A stretch of DNA of 64,000 nucleotides from Streptomyces shenzhenensis (GCF_021462265.1 NZ_JAJONF010000017.1:124001-188000); one strand, 5' to 3'. Shown: positions 51,921 to 61,832, counted from the stretch's first letter. Notes: generated by a model not told the origin, from the sequence alone. Numbers and translations are program-made.

Positions 51921-53432
51921 ATGGTCTCCACCAAGCACAGCGAGGAGTTGCGGCGGCTGGCGCGCTCCGTCCTGCAGCCGGGGTTCGTGGGCACGGAGGC
52001 CCCCGACTGGGTGCTGCGTGAGATCGGGGACGGGCTGGCCTCGGTCGTGCTCTTCTCCCGGAACATCGTCACGCCCCAACAGGTCACCCGCCTCACCGGC
52101 CGGCTACGCGCGGAGAACCCGGAGCTGATCATCGCGATCGACGAGGAGGCCGGCGACGTCACCCGGATCGAGTCGGCGACCGGCTCCACCCGGCCGGGCA
52201 ACTTCGCGCTCGGAACCGTCGACGACGCCGAGCTCACCGAGGCCGTCGCCGCCGACCTGGGCCGCCAGCTGCGCGCCGCCGGGGTGAGCCTCGACTACGC
52301 GCCGAGCGCGGACGTGAACTCCAATCCCGACAACCCGATCATCGGCGTCAGATCCTTCGGCGTCGACGCCGAGGTGGTGGCCCGGCACACCGGCGCCTGG
52401 ATCCGCGGCCTCCAGTCGGCCGGTGTCGCCGCCTGCGCCAAGCACTTCCCCGGCCACGGCGACGTGGCCGTCGACTCCCACCACGGGCTGCCCGTCTACG
52501 ACGCCGGCCGCGCCCGGATCGCCGAGCAGGCCCTGCCACCGTTCCGTGCCGCCATCGACGCCGGCGTCCGCGCGGTGATGAGCGGCCACCTGCTGGTCCC
52601 GGCCTACGACCCCGACCTGCCCGCCACGCTGAGCCGCCGCATCCTGGACGAACTGCTCCGTCAGGAGCTGGGGTTCGACGGCGTCATCGTCACCGACGCC
52701 ATCGAGATGGGTGCCGTGACCGGCCGTTACGGGATCGGCGGCGCCACGGTCAGGGCGGTCGCCGCCGGTGCCGACGCGGTCTGCGTCGGCGGTGAGAACG
52801 CCGACGAGGGCACCGCCGCCCTGCTCGTGAACGCCCTCGCGGACGCCGTCCTGGCAGGCGGTCTGCCGGAGGAGCGGCTCGTCGAGGCCAGCCTGCGGGT
52901 ACGGGAGTTCGCGGCCTGGTCGGGAGGGCTCAGCCCGGCCGGCCCGGCCGTCTGGGACGCCGACGGCATCGGCTTCGCGGCGGCCCGCCGCGCCATCCGG
53001 CTGGCCGGAGCCGTACGGCACGCCCTGCCCCTGGTCAACGCACCGCACGTGGTGGAACTGGTGCCCGCCACCAACCTGGCCATCGGCAAGGAGACCCCGT
53101 GGGGCGTGGCCGCCCCGCTGGGCGAGCGGCTGCCCGGGACCACCTCCGTCCGGGTGAGCCGCGAGGAAGTGCTCTCCCGCGCCGGCACCCTGGAGACGCG
53201 GGCGCTCGCGCCCGCCTCGGGACGGCCCCTGGTCGTGGTCGTGCGCGACGCCGCCCGGCACGCGTGGATGGCACAGGCCCTCGCCGAACTCGTCGCCGCC
53301 CGCCCCGACGCGATCGTCGTGGAGATGGGCCTGCCGGGCACCGTCGTCCCCTCGGCCGCCCAGATCTTCACGCACGGCGCCACGGCCGCCTCCGGGGTGG
53401 CCGCCGCGGAAGTGCTCGCGGGTGCCCTTTAG
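51921..53432 (+). CDS. GH3 beta-N-acetylhexosaminidase (NagZ-type)
   Basis: A 503-aa glycoside hydrolase family 3 enzyme, apparently cytosolic as no signal peptide is seen. It has the beta-N-acetylglucosaminidase signature KHFPGHGD (K174-D181) followed by the DSHHGLP loop whose His-Asp pair acts as general acid/base, and the nucleophile D259 in VIVTDAIEMG. A C-terminal alpha/beta domain follows (about 370-503). The enzyme releases GlcNAc from chitooligosaccharides or muropeptides. A strong AGGAGGG ribosome site precedes the ATG by nine bases, and the upstream DasR-like sites fit GlcNAc-responsive control. Confidence 0.92.
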   Translation: MVSTKHSEELRRLARSVLQPGFVGTEAPDWVLREIGDGLASVVLFSRNIVTPQQVTRLTGRLRAENPELIIAIDEEAGDVTRIESATGSTRPGNFALGTVDDAELTEAVAADLGRQLRAAGVSLDYAPSADVNSNPDNPIIGVRSFGVDAEVVARHTGAWIRGLQSAGVAACAKHFPGHGDVAVDSHHGLPVYDAGRARIAEQALPPFRAAIDAGVRAVMSGHLLVPAYDPDLPATLSRRILDELLRQELGFDGVIVTDAIEMGAVTGRYGIGGATVRAVAAGADAVCVGGENADEGTAALLVNALADAVLAGGLPEERLVEASLRVREFAAWSGGLSPAGPAVWDADGIGFAAARRAIRLAGAVRHALPLVNAPHVVELVPATNLAIGKETPWGVAAPLGERLPGTTSVRVSREEVLSRAGTLETRALAPASGRPLVVVVRDAARHAWMAQALAELVAARPDAIVVEMGLPGTVVPSAAQIFTHGATAASGVAAAEVLAGAL

Positions 53433-53447
53433 TGCAAGCCGTGAGTG

Positions 53448-53459
53448 CACCCCGGGGTG
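53448..53459. terminator. Short palindrome after GH3 gene
   Basis: CACCCCGGGGTG, a perfect 12-bp palindrome 15 bp past the stop codon, flanked by repeated GAGTGCA. Possible weak terminator. Confidence 0.3.
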
Positions 53460-53493
53460 GACCCGAGTGCAACGTCCTTACCCGTCAGCGGCA

Positions 53494-53539
53494 TTGACGC
53501 TTCCTCTTCCCTTACCTACGTTCCGTCGAGAGCGCTCTC
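53494..53539 (+). promoter_or_regulatory. GH76 promoter with LacI-type operator
   Basis: TTGACG (53494-53499) and TACGTT (53517-53522) with 17-bp spacing form a good vegetative promoter. GAGAGCGCTCTC (53528-53539), a perfect 12-bp LacI-family palindrome, covers the predicted start site 30 bp before the ATG. Confidence 0.7.
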
Positions 53540-53568
53540 ACACCCGTCCTTCGAAGCAGGGAGTTGCC

Positions 53569-55053
53569 ATGCCCTCCGCGCGCAGACCGAGAAGCCGCTC
53601 CCTGCACCGACCGGCGGCGGCACTCGTTGCCGCCCTGTTCACCGTCCTCGTCCTCGTCACGCCCCCGGCAGCGGCCGCCGGCACCACCGCGGCGGCCGTC
53701 ATCTGCAACAAGTACTGCGACACCCGGGACCCCGCGCTCTCCCCGGGTGACCGCGCGCCGGTCTCGGCGAGCGTCTACTCCCGCTCGGTCGTCCTGCACT
53801 TCGACGACGCCGACGCCATGGGCTGGGCGGCGATCGAGAACGGCAACCCGGGCGACGAGGTGTGGCTCGACCGTTCCTTCGACGGCGGCCGCACCTGGAG
53901 CTCGGGCAGCAGACTGGGCGACACCAGCGTGCCCACGGGTCAGCGTGGCTGGCGCACACTCATGTACAACGTGGACGACTGGAACAACCTGGGCGTCGGC
54001 GCCCTGCGCGCCTGCGGAAAGGCCGGGGACCGCGCCGAGATCGCGTGCACCCCCTGGGCCCGCACCACCTGGAACGCGGGCGAGCCGCGCACCGCCGCGG
54101 CCACCGGCCTGATGACCTTCTACGACTACGGAACCGGCCTGTTCGACACCACCGGCTGGTGGAACTCCGCGAACGCCCTGACCGCGGTCATCGACAACAT
54201 CCGCGTGACGGGCATGGGCAGTTACCGGTACGCGATCGCCCGCACCTACGACCTCAACGTCAACGCGCAGGGCGGCCAGTTCCGCAACGACTACATCGAC
54301 GACACCGGCTGGTGGGGCCTCGCCTGGGTGGCCGCCTACGACCTGACCGGGGACAGCCGCTACCTGGACACGGCCCGCGCGGACGCCGACCACATGGCCG
54401 CCTACTGGGACGGCACCTGCGGCGGCGGAGTGTGGTGGAGCACGGCGAAGACCTACAAGAACGCGATCGCCAACTCCCTCTACATCCAGCTCAACGCCGC
54501 TCTCCACAACCGCGTCCAGGGAGACACGACGTACCTCGGCCGGGCGCGGGCCGGCTGGTCCTGGTTCCAGGGCACCGGCATGGTCAACGGCTCGCACCTG
54601 GTCAACGACGGTATCGACCTGTCCACCTGCGGCAACAACGGGCAGGCCGTCTGGTCGTACAACCAGGGCGTCCTCCTCGGCGCCCTCGCCGAGCTGTACC
54701 GGGCCACAGGCGACGGCGGGCTGCTCGCCGGCGCCCGGCAGATCGCCGACGCCGCCACCACGGCCTCCCTGCTCCACACCTCCGACGGCATCCTGCGCGA
54801 TCCGTGCGAGAGCGGTGACTGCGGAGCCGACGGGCCGTCTTTCAAGGGCGCCGACGTACGCGGCCTCGGCGCGCTCAACTCCGTGCTGCCGGACCACCCT
54901 TACACCGCCTACCTCAAGCGCCAGGCGGACCGCGCCTACGCGAGCGACCGCAACGCCCTCGACCAGTACGGGCTGCACTGGTACGGGCCGCTCGACCAGA
55001 CGGACGCCGCCCGCCAGCAGAGTGCCGTCGATCTGCTCGACGCGGCGTACTGA
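53569..55053 (+). CDS. Secreted GH76 alpha-1,6-mannanase-like hydrolase
   Basis: A 494-aa secreted protein. Residues 1-36 are a signal peptide (basic start, AAALVAALFTVLVLVTPPAAAA). The catalytic (alpha/alpha)6 barrel of GH76 occupies about residues 190-494, with the adjacent catalytic aspartates D244-D245 in DYIDDTGWWGLAW, GGGVWWS, and NGQAVWSYNQGVLLGALAELY. GH76 enzymes cut alpha-1,6-mannans of fungal or mycobacterial walls. Residues 40-180 form an extra N-terminal beta-domain (CNKYCDTRDP...), common in Streptomyces members. A LacI-type operator indicates sugar-induced expression. Confidence 0.92.
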   Translation: MPSARRPRSRSLHRPAAALVAALFTVLVLVTPPAAAAGTTAAAVICNKYCDTRDPALSPGDRAPVSASVYSRSVVLHFDDADAMGWAAIENGNPGDEVWLDRSFDGGRTWSSGSRLGDTSVPTGQRGWRTLMYNVDDWNNLGVGALRACGKAGDRAEIACTPWARTTWNAGEPRTAAATGLMTFYDYGTGLFDTTGWWNSANALTAVIDNIRVTGMGSYRYAIARTYDLNVNAQGGQFRNDYIDDTGWWGLAWVAAYDLTGDSRYLDTARADADHMAAYWDGTCGGGVWWSTAKTYKNAIANSLYIQLNAALHNRVQGDTTYLGRARAGWSWFQGTGMVNGSHLVNDGIDLSTCGNNGQAVWSYNQGVLLGALAELYRATGDGGLLAGARQIADAATTASLLHTSDGILRDPCESGDCGADGPSFKGADVRGLGALNSVLPDHPYTAYLKRQADRAYASDRNALDQYGLHWYGPLDQTDAARQQSAVDLLDAAY

Positions 55054-55095
55054 CCGTCCGACGGCGTAGTCCGGAGCACGTCCGGTGAACCAACT

Positions 55096-55119
55096 CCCAT
55101 GGGCCTGCCCGGGCATGGG
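55096..55119 (+). terminator. Hairpin after GH76 gene
   Basis: CCCATG / CATGGG arms (6 bp) with a 12-base GC-rich loop, followed by CTTTCCCCT. It lies 43 bp past the GH76 stop. The remaining spacer to 55377 shows no gene. Confidence 0.5.
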
Positions 55120-55377
55120 CTTTCCCCTGCGAGAACCCCTCGACCGGAGACGGCCGGAGGCCCCTCCGCGGTGAACACCTTCGGCCGTAGCCGTGCGCAC
55201 GAGCACCTCGGCGGTCCGCCCGCGGCCGCGAAGGGCCCTCACCTGGTCGCAGCCTTCACGCCCCCTCTCAAACCGGCCCGGCCTCCAACACCGCCCGCCA
55301 GGGTCAAGCCAAATGACGGGTTCCCCATCACCACCGGGCGTGATCACGGACGGCGACGGCACCGGGTGTGGCTTCGG

Positions 55378-55419
55378 TTGACTCCTGTGACGGCTAACCG
55401 CTATTCATGGGCTAGCCGT
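55378..55419 (+). promoter_or_regulatory. PadR operon promoter and operator
   Basis: TTGACT (55378-55383), 18 bp, TATTCA (55402-55407) is a plausible promoter. An inverted repeat ACGGCTA (55390-55396) / TAGCCGT (55413-55419) brackets the -10, 11 bp before the padR ATG, as expected for an autorepressed PadR operon. Confidence 0.6.
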
Positions 55420-55430
55420 TAGGGGGACGC

Positions 55431-55955
55431 ATGCAAGAGGTGGTGCTGGCGATGCTCGCGAAGGAGCCGTCGCACGGATACCACCTCCGTGAGTGGCTGC
55501 GGCGGGCGCTCGGTCCGCTCGGAGAGTCGATGAACGCGGGCCAGATCTACGTGACCCTGGCCCGGCTGGAGCGAGCGGGACTGGTCGTCCGCGAACAAGC
55601 GGAAGGGCCGCCGGACCGGAAGGTGTACGCACTGACACCGGCCGGACAGCAGCGGGTGACCACCTGGCTGACCGAGGTGAACTGGCCGAAGCAGGACCTG
55701 GCCGAGCTGCACCTCAAACTCGCGGCGGCGCGAGCCGCCCGGCTCGCCGATCCGGTGGAGCTGGTGGCCGCGTACCGCCGCGAGTTGCTGAGACGTCTGC
55801 GGCAGGCACAGCGCGCGCTGCTGGCCGAGCCGGACGGCTCCGCCGCCGGCCTGCTGCTGGAGGGCGTCGCTCTGCGGCTGCAGGCGGATCTGCGCTGGTT
55901 GCGGGCCTGCGAGGAATTCTGGGCAAGGGCCGAGAACAAAGCTGAGGATGAATGA
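55431..55955 (+). CDS. PadR family transcriptional regulator
   Basis: A 174-aa regulator. The N-terminal winged helix contains VLAMLAKEPSHGYHLREWL and SMNAGQIYVTLARLERAGLVVREQAEGPPDRKVYALTPAG, the PadR wing with the conserved Tyr-x-Leu-Thr-x-x-Gly end; a C-terminal helical dimerisation domain follows (Vir-type). It is the first gene of a three-gene operon with an ABC transporter and overlaps the ATPase start by ATGA, so it most likely represses the transporter and itself, with relief by the exported compound. Confidence 0.92.
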   Translation: MQEVVLAMLAKEPSHGYHLREWLRRALGPLGESMNAGQIYVTLARLERAGLVVREQAEGPPDRKVYALTPAGQQRVTTWLTEVNWPKQDLAELHLKLAAARAARLADPVELVAAYRRELLRRLRQAQRALLAEPDGSAAGLLLEGVALRLQADLRWLRACEEFWARAENKAEDE

Positions 55956-56689
55956 ACCAGTTCCACGCGGTGCTGCGGACCCGCGACCTGTCAAGGACCC
56001 ATGGCCGGGGGGAGAGCCTGGTTCACGCGGTGGACGGCATCGACCTGGACGTTCAGGCCGGCCAGATGCTGGCCGTCATGGGCCCCAGCGGCTGCGGGAA
56101 GTCCACCCTGCTGCACCTGCTGGGCGGCCTGGAGCGGCCCACCGACGGCGAGGTGTGGCTGGGCGGCCGGCGCATCGACGCCCTCAGCGAACGGGCCCTG
56201 GCCCAACTGCGCCGCCGGTCGGTGGGTTTCGTCTTCCAGGCCTTCCACCTGGTCGAGGAACTGTCGGCCGCGGAGAACGTCGAGCTGCCCGTGCTGCTGG
56301 CCGGACGCTCGCTGCGCGAGGCCCGGCGGCGTGCGGACCGGTTGCTGGAGCAGGTGGGGCTGGACGACCGGGCCCGGCATCTGCCCTGGCAGCTGTCGGG
56401 CGGCCAGCGCCAGCGAGTGGCCATCGCCCGCGCCCTGGCCAACGAGCCACTGGTGCTGCTGGCCGACGAGCCGACCGGAAACCTGGACACCGCGGCCACC
56501 CTCGACGTGCTGCGGCTCTTCGAGGACCTGCGTGCCGCGGGGCAGACCCTCGTGATCGTCACACACGACGAGCGGGTCGCGGCCACCGCGGACCGGCTCG
56601 TGTCGATGCGTGACGGCAGACTCGTCGACGACATCTGGATGGCGGACCGCAGGCAGCCGGTGGACGGCGTTCACGGGTGGGAGAGCTGA
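55952..56689 (+). CDS. ABC transporter ATP-binding protein (MacB/LolD type)
   Basis: A 245-aa ABC ATPase. Walker A GPSGCGKST (44-52), Q-loop in VFQAFHLVEELSAAENVELP, signature LSGGQRQRVAIARAL, Walker B VLLADEPTGNLD, and the H-loop in VIVTHDERVA. The TGNLDTAA segment and size are typical of the MacB/LolD branch that powers FtsX-type permeases. It overlaps padR by 4 bp and is followed after 5 bp by the permease. Confidence 0.95.
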   Translation: MNQFHAVLRTRDLSRTHGRGESLVHAVDGIDLDVQAGQMLAVMGPSGCGKSTLLHLLGGLERPTDGEVWLGGRRIDALSERALAQLRRRSVGFVFQAFHLVEELSAAENVELPVLLAGRSLREARRRADRLLEQVGLDDRARHLPWQLSGGQRQRVAIARALANEPLVLLADEPTGNLDTAATLDVLRLFEDLRAAGQTLVIVTHDERVAATADRLVSMRDGRLVDDIWMADRRQPVDGVHGWES

Positions 56690-56694
56690 CCGTC

Positions 56695-58464
56695 ATGGGC
56701 CGCATCCTGCTCGTGTTCCGCCTCGTCCGGTCCGACCTGCGCCGCCATCCCGGCCAGGCCGCGATGCTTCTCCTCTCCCTCACGGTCGCCACCGGCATGC
56801 TGGCCCTGGGCGGGGCGACCGAGACGCTCTACCGCCACACCCGCGCCGCCACCGCCGGTCCGGACGTGGTGGCGGTCTCCCCCGACGACTCCGCGGCCGC
56901 GGCACACACTCAGGCCGCGCTGACCAGCGACCCCGCGGTCGCCGCCCACAGCGGTCCGTACCTCCAGTACTACTCGAAGCTCTCGGCGAAGGGCTCCACC
57001 TCGCACGTGGTGGTGATGTCCGCCGACACCGAACCGGGCACGGTCGACCGCCCCCTGGTGACCTCCGGCACCTGGGTACGCTCCGGAGGCGTCGTGGTCG
57101 AACGCGGCTTCGCGACCGCGCTGGGCGTCCACGTCGGCGACCACGTCACCGTCGCCGGCCGCTCCATGCCGGTCGTCGGGACAGCCGTGAGCGCTGCCAC
57201 CACCGTCTATCCGTTCGCACAGCTGACCGGTCCCGCCGGCGGGCCCAGCGACTACAGCGGCCTGGTCTGGATGAGTGAACCGGACACCCGGGCGCTGTCC
57301 TCCAAGCACCTGCCGGCGGCCTCCCTCCTGTACCTGAAACTGCACGACCCGGACGCGACCCGGACGTTCCTGAACGCACACCGTGGTCCCTCGGTCTACG
57401 CGACCTTCTTCAGCTGGCAATTCATGATCGTCCAGGATGGCTCGATCATCGTGGGCACCCAGCCCATCCTGGTCATCGGCAGCTGGCTGCTGAGCTTCCT
57501 CGCCATCGCCGGCGTGGCCACCCTCGCCGCGGGTCGCGCAGCCAAGCAGACCCGCCGCGTGGGACTCCTCAAGGCCGTCGGTGCCACCCCCGGCCTCATC
57601 GCCGCGGTCCTGCTCAGCGAATACGTGGCCCTGGCACTCATCGCCGACGTCCTCGGTCTGCTGGCCGCACGGTTCACCCAGCCCATCGTCGTCAACCCCA
57701 CCGCCAGCCTGCTGACCACTTCCGCCGGGCCGAGCGGCGGCGTCATCACCATCACCACCGTCGTCGCCCTTGCCGTGGCGCTCCTCACCACCCTCGGCCC
57801 GGCCTTGCGAGCCATGCGCACCGAAACCGTCGCCGCGCTGTCGGACGCGGCGCGCCAACCCGATCAGCGGGCCCGCCTGACCCGACTGGCCGCGATGCTG
57901 CCGGTACCGGTCCTCCTCGGGCTGCGTCTGATCGCCCGTCGGCCCGGCCGCGCGTTCTTGCAGGCGTGCAGCATCACCGCCACCGTCATCACGATCACCG
58001 CACTCCTGATGATCTTCGTCCAGCGCCAGGTGAGCTATGGGATCGACTCGCCCCGCCTGGGCAATCTGGAGGACGCCCAAAGCCGCCACATGATAATCGC
58101 CGTCGCCGCGGCACTGGTCACCCTCGCCGCCGTGAACACCCTTACGACCACGTGGACCACGGCGCTGGAGGCTCGGCACACCATGGCCGTCGCACGCACG
58201 CTCGGCGCCACCCCCGGACAGGTGACGGCCGGTTTGTCCGCCGCACAGCTTCTGCCCAGTGTGCCGGGCGCCGTCGTCGGCATCCCCCTGGGCATCGCCT
58301 TCTGCTGGCCCTTCAGCCACGCGGGGACGATCTACCCTCCCGCGTGGTGGCTGTTCGCCGGCGCGTCCGCGACGGTACTGGTCACAGCCGCGTGCACCGC
58401 CCTGCCCGCCCGCACAGCGGCCCACCGGTCCGTCGCACAGACCCTCAGCGCCGAAACGACGTGA
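56695..58464 (+). CDS. FtsX-like ABC transporter permease
   Basis: A 589-aa inner-membrane protein. One N-terminal helix, a large extracytoplasmic domain (about residues 45-255, MacB periplasmic-core type), three central helices in the FtsX fold (WLLSFLAIAGVATLAAGRAAKQTRRVGLLKAVGATPGLIAAVLLSEY), then a second set of helices near 415-580 with RTLGATPGQV. The duplicated FtsX halves indicate an exporter of peptides, lipids or drugs rather than an importer. ATG 56695 is preferred over an overlapping GTG at 56677. It forms a functional pair with the preceding ATPase. Confidence 0.9.
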   Translation: MGRILLVFRLVRSDLRRHPGQAAMLLLSLTVATGMLALGGATETLYRHTRAATAGPDVVAVSPDDSAAAAHTQAALTSDPAVAAHSGPYLQYYSKLSAKGSTSHVVVMSADTEPGTVDRPLVTSGTWVRSGGVVVERGFATALGVHVGDHVTVAGRSMPVVGTAVSAATTVYPFAQLTGPAGGPSDYSGLVWMSEPDTRALSSKHLPAASLLYLKLHDPDATRTFLNAHRGPSVYATFFSWQFMIVQDGSIIVGTQPILVIGSWLLSFLAIAGVATLAAGRAAKQTRRVGLLKAVGATPGLIAAVLLSEYVALALIADVLGLLAARFTQPIVVNPTASLLTTSAGPSGGVITITTVVALAVALLTTLGPALRAMRTETVAALSDAARQPDQRARLTRLAAMLPVPVLLGLRLIARRPGRAFLQACSITATVITITALLMIFVQRQVSYGIDSPRLGNLEDAQSRHMIIAVAAALVTLAAVNTLTTTWTTALEARHTMAVARTLGATPGQVTAGLSAAQLLPSVPGAVVGIPLGIAFCWPFSHAGTIYPPAWWLFAGASATVLVTAACTALPARTAAHRSVAQTLSAETT

Positions 58465-58473
58465 GCGTGACTC

Positions 58474-58505
58474 GGGTCTGTCCGCTCCGCACACCCGACA
58501 GACCC
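58474..58505 (+). terminator. Hairpin after ABC operon
   Basis: Perfect 9-bp stem GGGTCTGTC / GACAGACCC with a 14-base loop, nine bases after the permease stop. The rest of the spacer to 58835 shows no recognisable gene on either strand. Confidence 0.6.
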
Positions 58506-58835
58506 ACAGTCCAGCGTCGGCCGAACTGGAACAGCGTGGTGTGACCGGCTTCGGCCCCGGCACGGCGTGTATCCAGCAGCCGGTGCTGTGGTCGTCCCCT
58601 CCGAAATGACCACAGCGGCTGAAGCACCGGCGAGGCGTCCGGAAGCCGGCGACGGTCGCTCCGCCGCGCTGACATCACGACACCCTCGCCGACAATCGAT
58701 CAGGAGTCCCAGCCGTCGGTCACCGCCGTCGTCGTCCCTGGGAAAACCGCTCCGACCGGCGCCTCGACCCACTCAACCAGCAGCATGGACTCCGACAAGA
58801 GGGCGATCTCGCCGGCGCTCGGCGCATCCGGAAGC

Positions 58836-61832
58836 TCACTCGCGACAGGGCAGATCGGAGCCGCTCAGCACGAGCGCCGCGGTGAGGATCTGTGGTGGCT
58901 TCGTCGACATCTGCTGCCGCTGGTCGAGCAGGTCGAGCCGCTTACGGAGCCGCACATCGAGCTCAGCGGCCTTGCGGTGGAGACTCTCGGAGGACTCCTT
59001 GGGTTTCTCGCCTCTGCGTTCCTTCTTGGAGGCCGCCGCGGCGTCAAGGCGCAGCCGCTCTCTCTCTGAGGTCAGGCGTCTGGTCACCAGATCACGGGTC
59101 CTGACCAACTCGGCCAGGCGACGGGGCTGGACCTCGGCCAGGTATGCGGGAAGCTGGTTGGCGATGATCCAGCTGGTCGCCTTGGACTCGGCGTCCGCCA
59201 GCCAGGACAGTCCGTACACGATGTCGGCCGCCGTACCGTCAGGCGCCTCGGCGCAGTCGAGGTAGGGCGCGGGGCCGGCCGGGCGCACGGTGCCGCGGCT
59301 GTCGACGTAGGCGTAGGAGAACCGTCGGGCCACCGACTCGCCGGTACCGTCCACGACCTCTTCGACGACCCCGACGAGGAGGTGTGGCGCGTCGAGAGTG
59401 GCCGAGACGAGCACGGTGCCCCGGTTCAGGGCGCTCCCGAAGTTCCGGATGGTTTCCGTCATGACGGCGTCGTGCAGCGGGTGGCCGGGGGCGAGCAGGT
59501 CGACGTGGGCGCGGTCGTCGGGCTGGACCCGGCCGAGGTCGAAGGTGATGTGGCCGTACCTGGTGGCGATGGGACCGTTGCCCGCCGCTCGGACGTGCTG
59601 CGGCACGTGGGCGATCTCGTAACGGCCCTGTGCCCGCTTGACGATCCGGCCGCCGAGCCGAGTGAAGGCGTCCTTGAAGGCCGACTCGATGCGGTGCGGC
59701 TCAAGACGCCGGGCGCGGGCATCGTCCATGGTGACGCGCAGCAGACAAAGATCGGCATCCGAGAGGTGCTCCGAAGCGAGCGCGCGTTCGTCCAGGAGAC
59801 TCCTGAGGCCGTCTCCGACGGTACTGTCAATGACCTCGTGCATCCTGCCCTTGACAGCAGGCTGCTCACCGTACTGGATCGCGTCGAGGAGCAGGTCTCG
59901 CAGCGGGGTCTCGGCGAACGCCTCGCCCAGGACGTCGAAGACCTTTCCGCCGTACGTCTCGCGCATCTGGTCGAGTTTCTCCAGCAGGCGTGTGAAGACC
60001 TCGCCCTCGCGGGTGTTGGAGGCGACGAGGTTCCAGAGCCGGCAGACCTCCTCCTGACCGATGCGGTGAATGCGGCCGAAGCGCTGCTCGATGCGGTTGG
60101 GGTTCCAGGGCAAGTCGTAGTTGATCATCAGGTGTGCGGCCTGCAGGTTGAGACCCTCGCCTGCGGCGTCGGTGGCCAGCAGGATCCGAACGTCGCGGTT
60201 CTTGGTGAACTCCTCGGTGATCTGACGGCGCTCGGGCCGGCGCACGCCGCCGTGAATGGCCTTGACGGCACCGGGTCTTCCGAGCAGCGAGCCGATCTTG
60301 GCCTGCAGATAGCGGAGGGTGTCGCGGTGCTCGGTGAAGACGATCAGTTTCCGCGGGTGCCCCTCGGCGTCCGTCACCAGTGCGTGGTCCCTGAGCAGGG
60401 CGGACAGCTCGGTCCACTTGCGGTCCGTGCCCGTCTCGCGGACCCGCTGCGCCGTCCGCACCAACGCCCTCAGCTCGACGAGTTCGGCATCGAGTTCGTC
60501 GACCGTCCGTGCCGCCGTCGCGGCGTCGAGCAGTTCCTCCTCGATCTCCTCGATCTCCTGGGCGTCGAAGTCGTCGTGGTCGAAGGAAGCGAGGTCGACG
60601 GTGGGCACGGTCTCCCGACAGGTGCCGTCGAGGATCTCCTGCTTCCTGCGCTCCAAGCGCTCGGTACGCCGCATGAGGCTCTTGCAGATCGCCTCGGGAC
60701 TGGAGGCCAGCCGTCGCTGCAGCACGGTGAGTGCGAAACCCACGGTGTTCTTGCGTGTGCCGCCGATACGGTCGGCGCGGTTCATCCCCTCCCGGACATA
60801 GCGGGTGACGTCCTCGTAGAGTTCGTACTCGAGCGCGGTGAGCTCGTAGGGGACGGTCTCCGCCACTCGCTCGGGAAAGAGCTTCCTGCCCTCGAAGGTG
60901 AGCAGGTCCTCCTTGATCATGCGCCGCATGATCCCGTCGACGTCGGTGCTCCCCCTTTGTCTGCCCTCGAACCGGTCACGGTCCAGCAGGGTGAGGAAGA
61001 GCTGGAAGTCCTCCTCCTTTCCCGAGTGCGGCGTCGCGGTCATCAGGAGCAGGTGGCGGGTGATCTCTCCGAGCATCTCACCGAGCTGGAACCGCTTGGT
61101 CTTCTCCACTTTGCCGCCGAAGTAGTGACCACCCATGCGGTGCGCCTCGTCCACGACGATCAGGTCCCAGTCCGTCTCGCGGAGCTGTGCCTTCAGGCGC
61201 TCGTTGCGGGAGAGCTGGTCCATGCGCGCGACGAGAAGCGGGTGGGCCTCAAAGACGTTGAGATGGGGCTGCGAGTCGGCGAGCTGGTTCGTGAGCAGGT
61301 CGAAGCGGAGGCCGAACTTGAAGAAGAGCTCGTCCTGCCACTGATCGACCAGTCCTCCCGGAGCCACGACGAGGCACCGTTTGACATCGTCGCGCAGCAG
61401 AAGCTCCTTGATGTAGAGCCCGGCCATGATCGTCTTTCCCGCACCCGGGTCGTCCGCGAGCAGAAAGCGCAGCGGCGTACGGGGTATGAGCTCGCCGTAC
61501 ACGGCGCGAATCTGGTGCGGGAGCGGCTGGACGTCGCTGGTCGCCACGGCCAGCATCGGGTCGAACAGGCCCGCCAGCGAGATCCGCTGCGCCTCAGCGA
61601 CCAGCTTGAAGTCGCGTGGGGTCGCGTCGAAGGCGCGACTGCCGCTGCGGGCGATGCTCAGCCTGCCCTCATCCCTGCGGAAGACGATCTGCTGATCGAG
61701 GACACCCCCTGCTGTCTTGAAGGTCAGCTCGACCGCGTTCCCTCCGTGCGGCTGGGCGGCGATGAGCGTGACGACCTCCGCCGGTACGAGTCCGTCGATC
61801 CGCAGACCCGGCCTGAGCTCCTCGAGCAACAC
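58836..61832 (-). CDS. SNF2-family helicase, RapA/DrmD-like
   Basis: A 998-aa superfamily 2 helicase. After a roughly 95-residue beta-rich N-terminal domain, motif I is DDPGAGKT (127-134), motif II DEAH (228-231), motif III TATPHS (255-260), then the second RecA-like lobe with LIVFTEHRDTLRYLQ, LLATDAAGEGLNLQ and motif VI EQRFGRIHRIGQ. The C-terminal 300 residues are mixed, ending in a Lys/Arg/Glu-rich coiled segment (RTRDLVTRRLTSERERLRLD...). Domain order fits RapA-type translocases and DISARM DrmD, but no DISARM methylase, DrmA, DrmB or DrmC is in view downstream. GTG 61832 has GGAGG eight bases upstream. It is divergent from a second SNF2 gene. Confidence 0.87.
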   Translation of the reverse strand: MLLEELRPGLRIDGLVPAEVVTLIAAQPHGGNAVELTFKTAGGVLDQQIVFRRDEGRLSIARSGSRAFDATPRDFKLVAEAQRISLAGLFDPMLAVATSDVQPLPHQIRAVYGELIPRTPLRFLLADDPGAGKTIMAGLYIKELLLRDDVKRCLVVAPGGLVDQWQDELFFKFGLRFDLLTNQLADSQPHLNVFEAHPLLVARMDQLSRNERLKAQLRETDWDLIVVDEAHRMGGHYFGGKVEKTKRFQLGEMLGEITRHLLLMTATPHSGKEEDFQLFLTLLDRDRFEGRQRGSTDVDGIMRRMIKEDLLTFEGRKLFPERVAETVPYELTALEYELYEDVTRYVREGMNRADRIGGTRKNTVGFALTVLQRRLASSPEAICKSLMRRTERLERRKQEILDGTCRETVPTVDLASFDHDDFDAQEIEEIEEELLDAATAARTVDELDAELVELRALVRTAQRVRETGTDRKWTELSALLRDHALVTDAEGHPRKLIVFTEHRDTLRYLQAKIGSLLGRPGAVKAIHGGVRRPERRQITEEFTKNRDVRILLATDAAGEGLNLQAAHLMINYDLPWNPNRIEQRFGRIHRIGQEEVCRLWNLVASNTREGEVFTRLLEKLDQMRETYGGKVFDVLGEAFAETPLRDLLLDAIQYGEQPAVKGRMHEVIDSTVGDGLRSLLDERALASEHLSDADLCLLRVTMDDARARRLEPHRIESAFKDAFTRLGGRIVKRAQGRYEIAHVPQHVRAAGNGPIATRYGHITFDLGRVQPDDRAHVDLLAPGHPLHDAVMTETIRNFGSALNRGTVLVSATLDAPHLLVGVVEEVVDGTGESVARRFSYAYVDSRGTVRPAGPAPYLDCAEAPDGTAADIVYGLSWLADAESKATSWIIANQLPAYLAEVQPRRLAELVRTRDLVTRRLTSERERLRLDAAAASKKERRGEKPKESSESLHRKAAELDVRLRKRLDLLDQRQQMSTKPPQILTAALVLSGSDLPCRE

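Noticed and set aside
58465..58835. DISARM methyltransferase (drmMI) expected after a DrmD-like helicase
   Set aside because: No SAM-binding motif or coding frame with family features exists in this spacer, and the next gene is an ABC permease on the other strand. The helicase is therefore not called DISARM.
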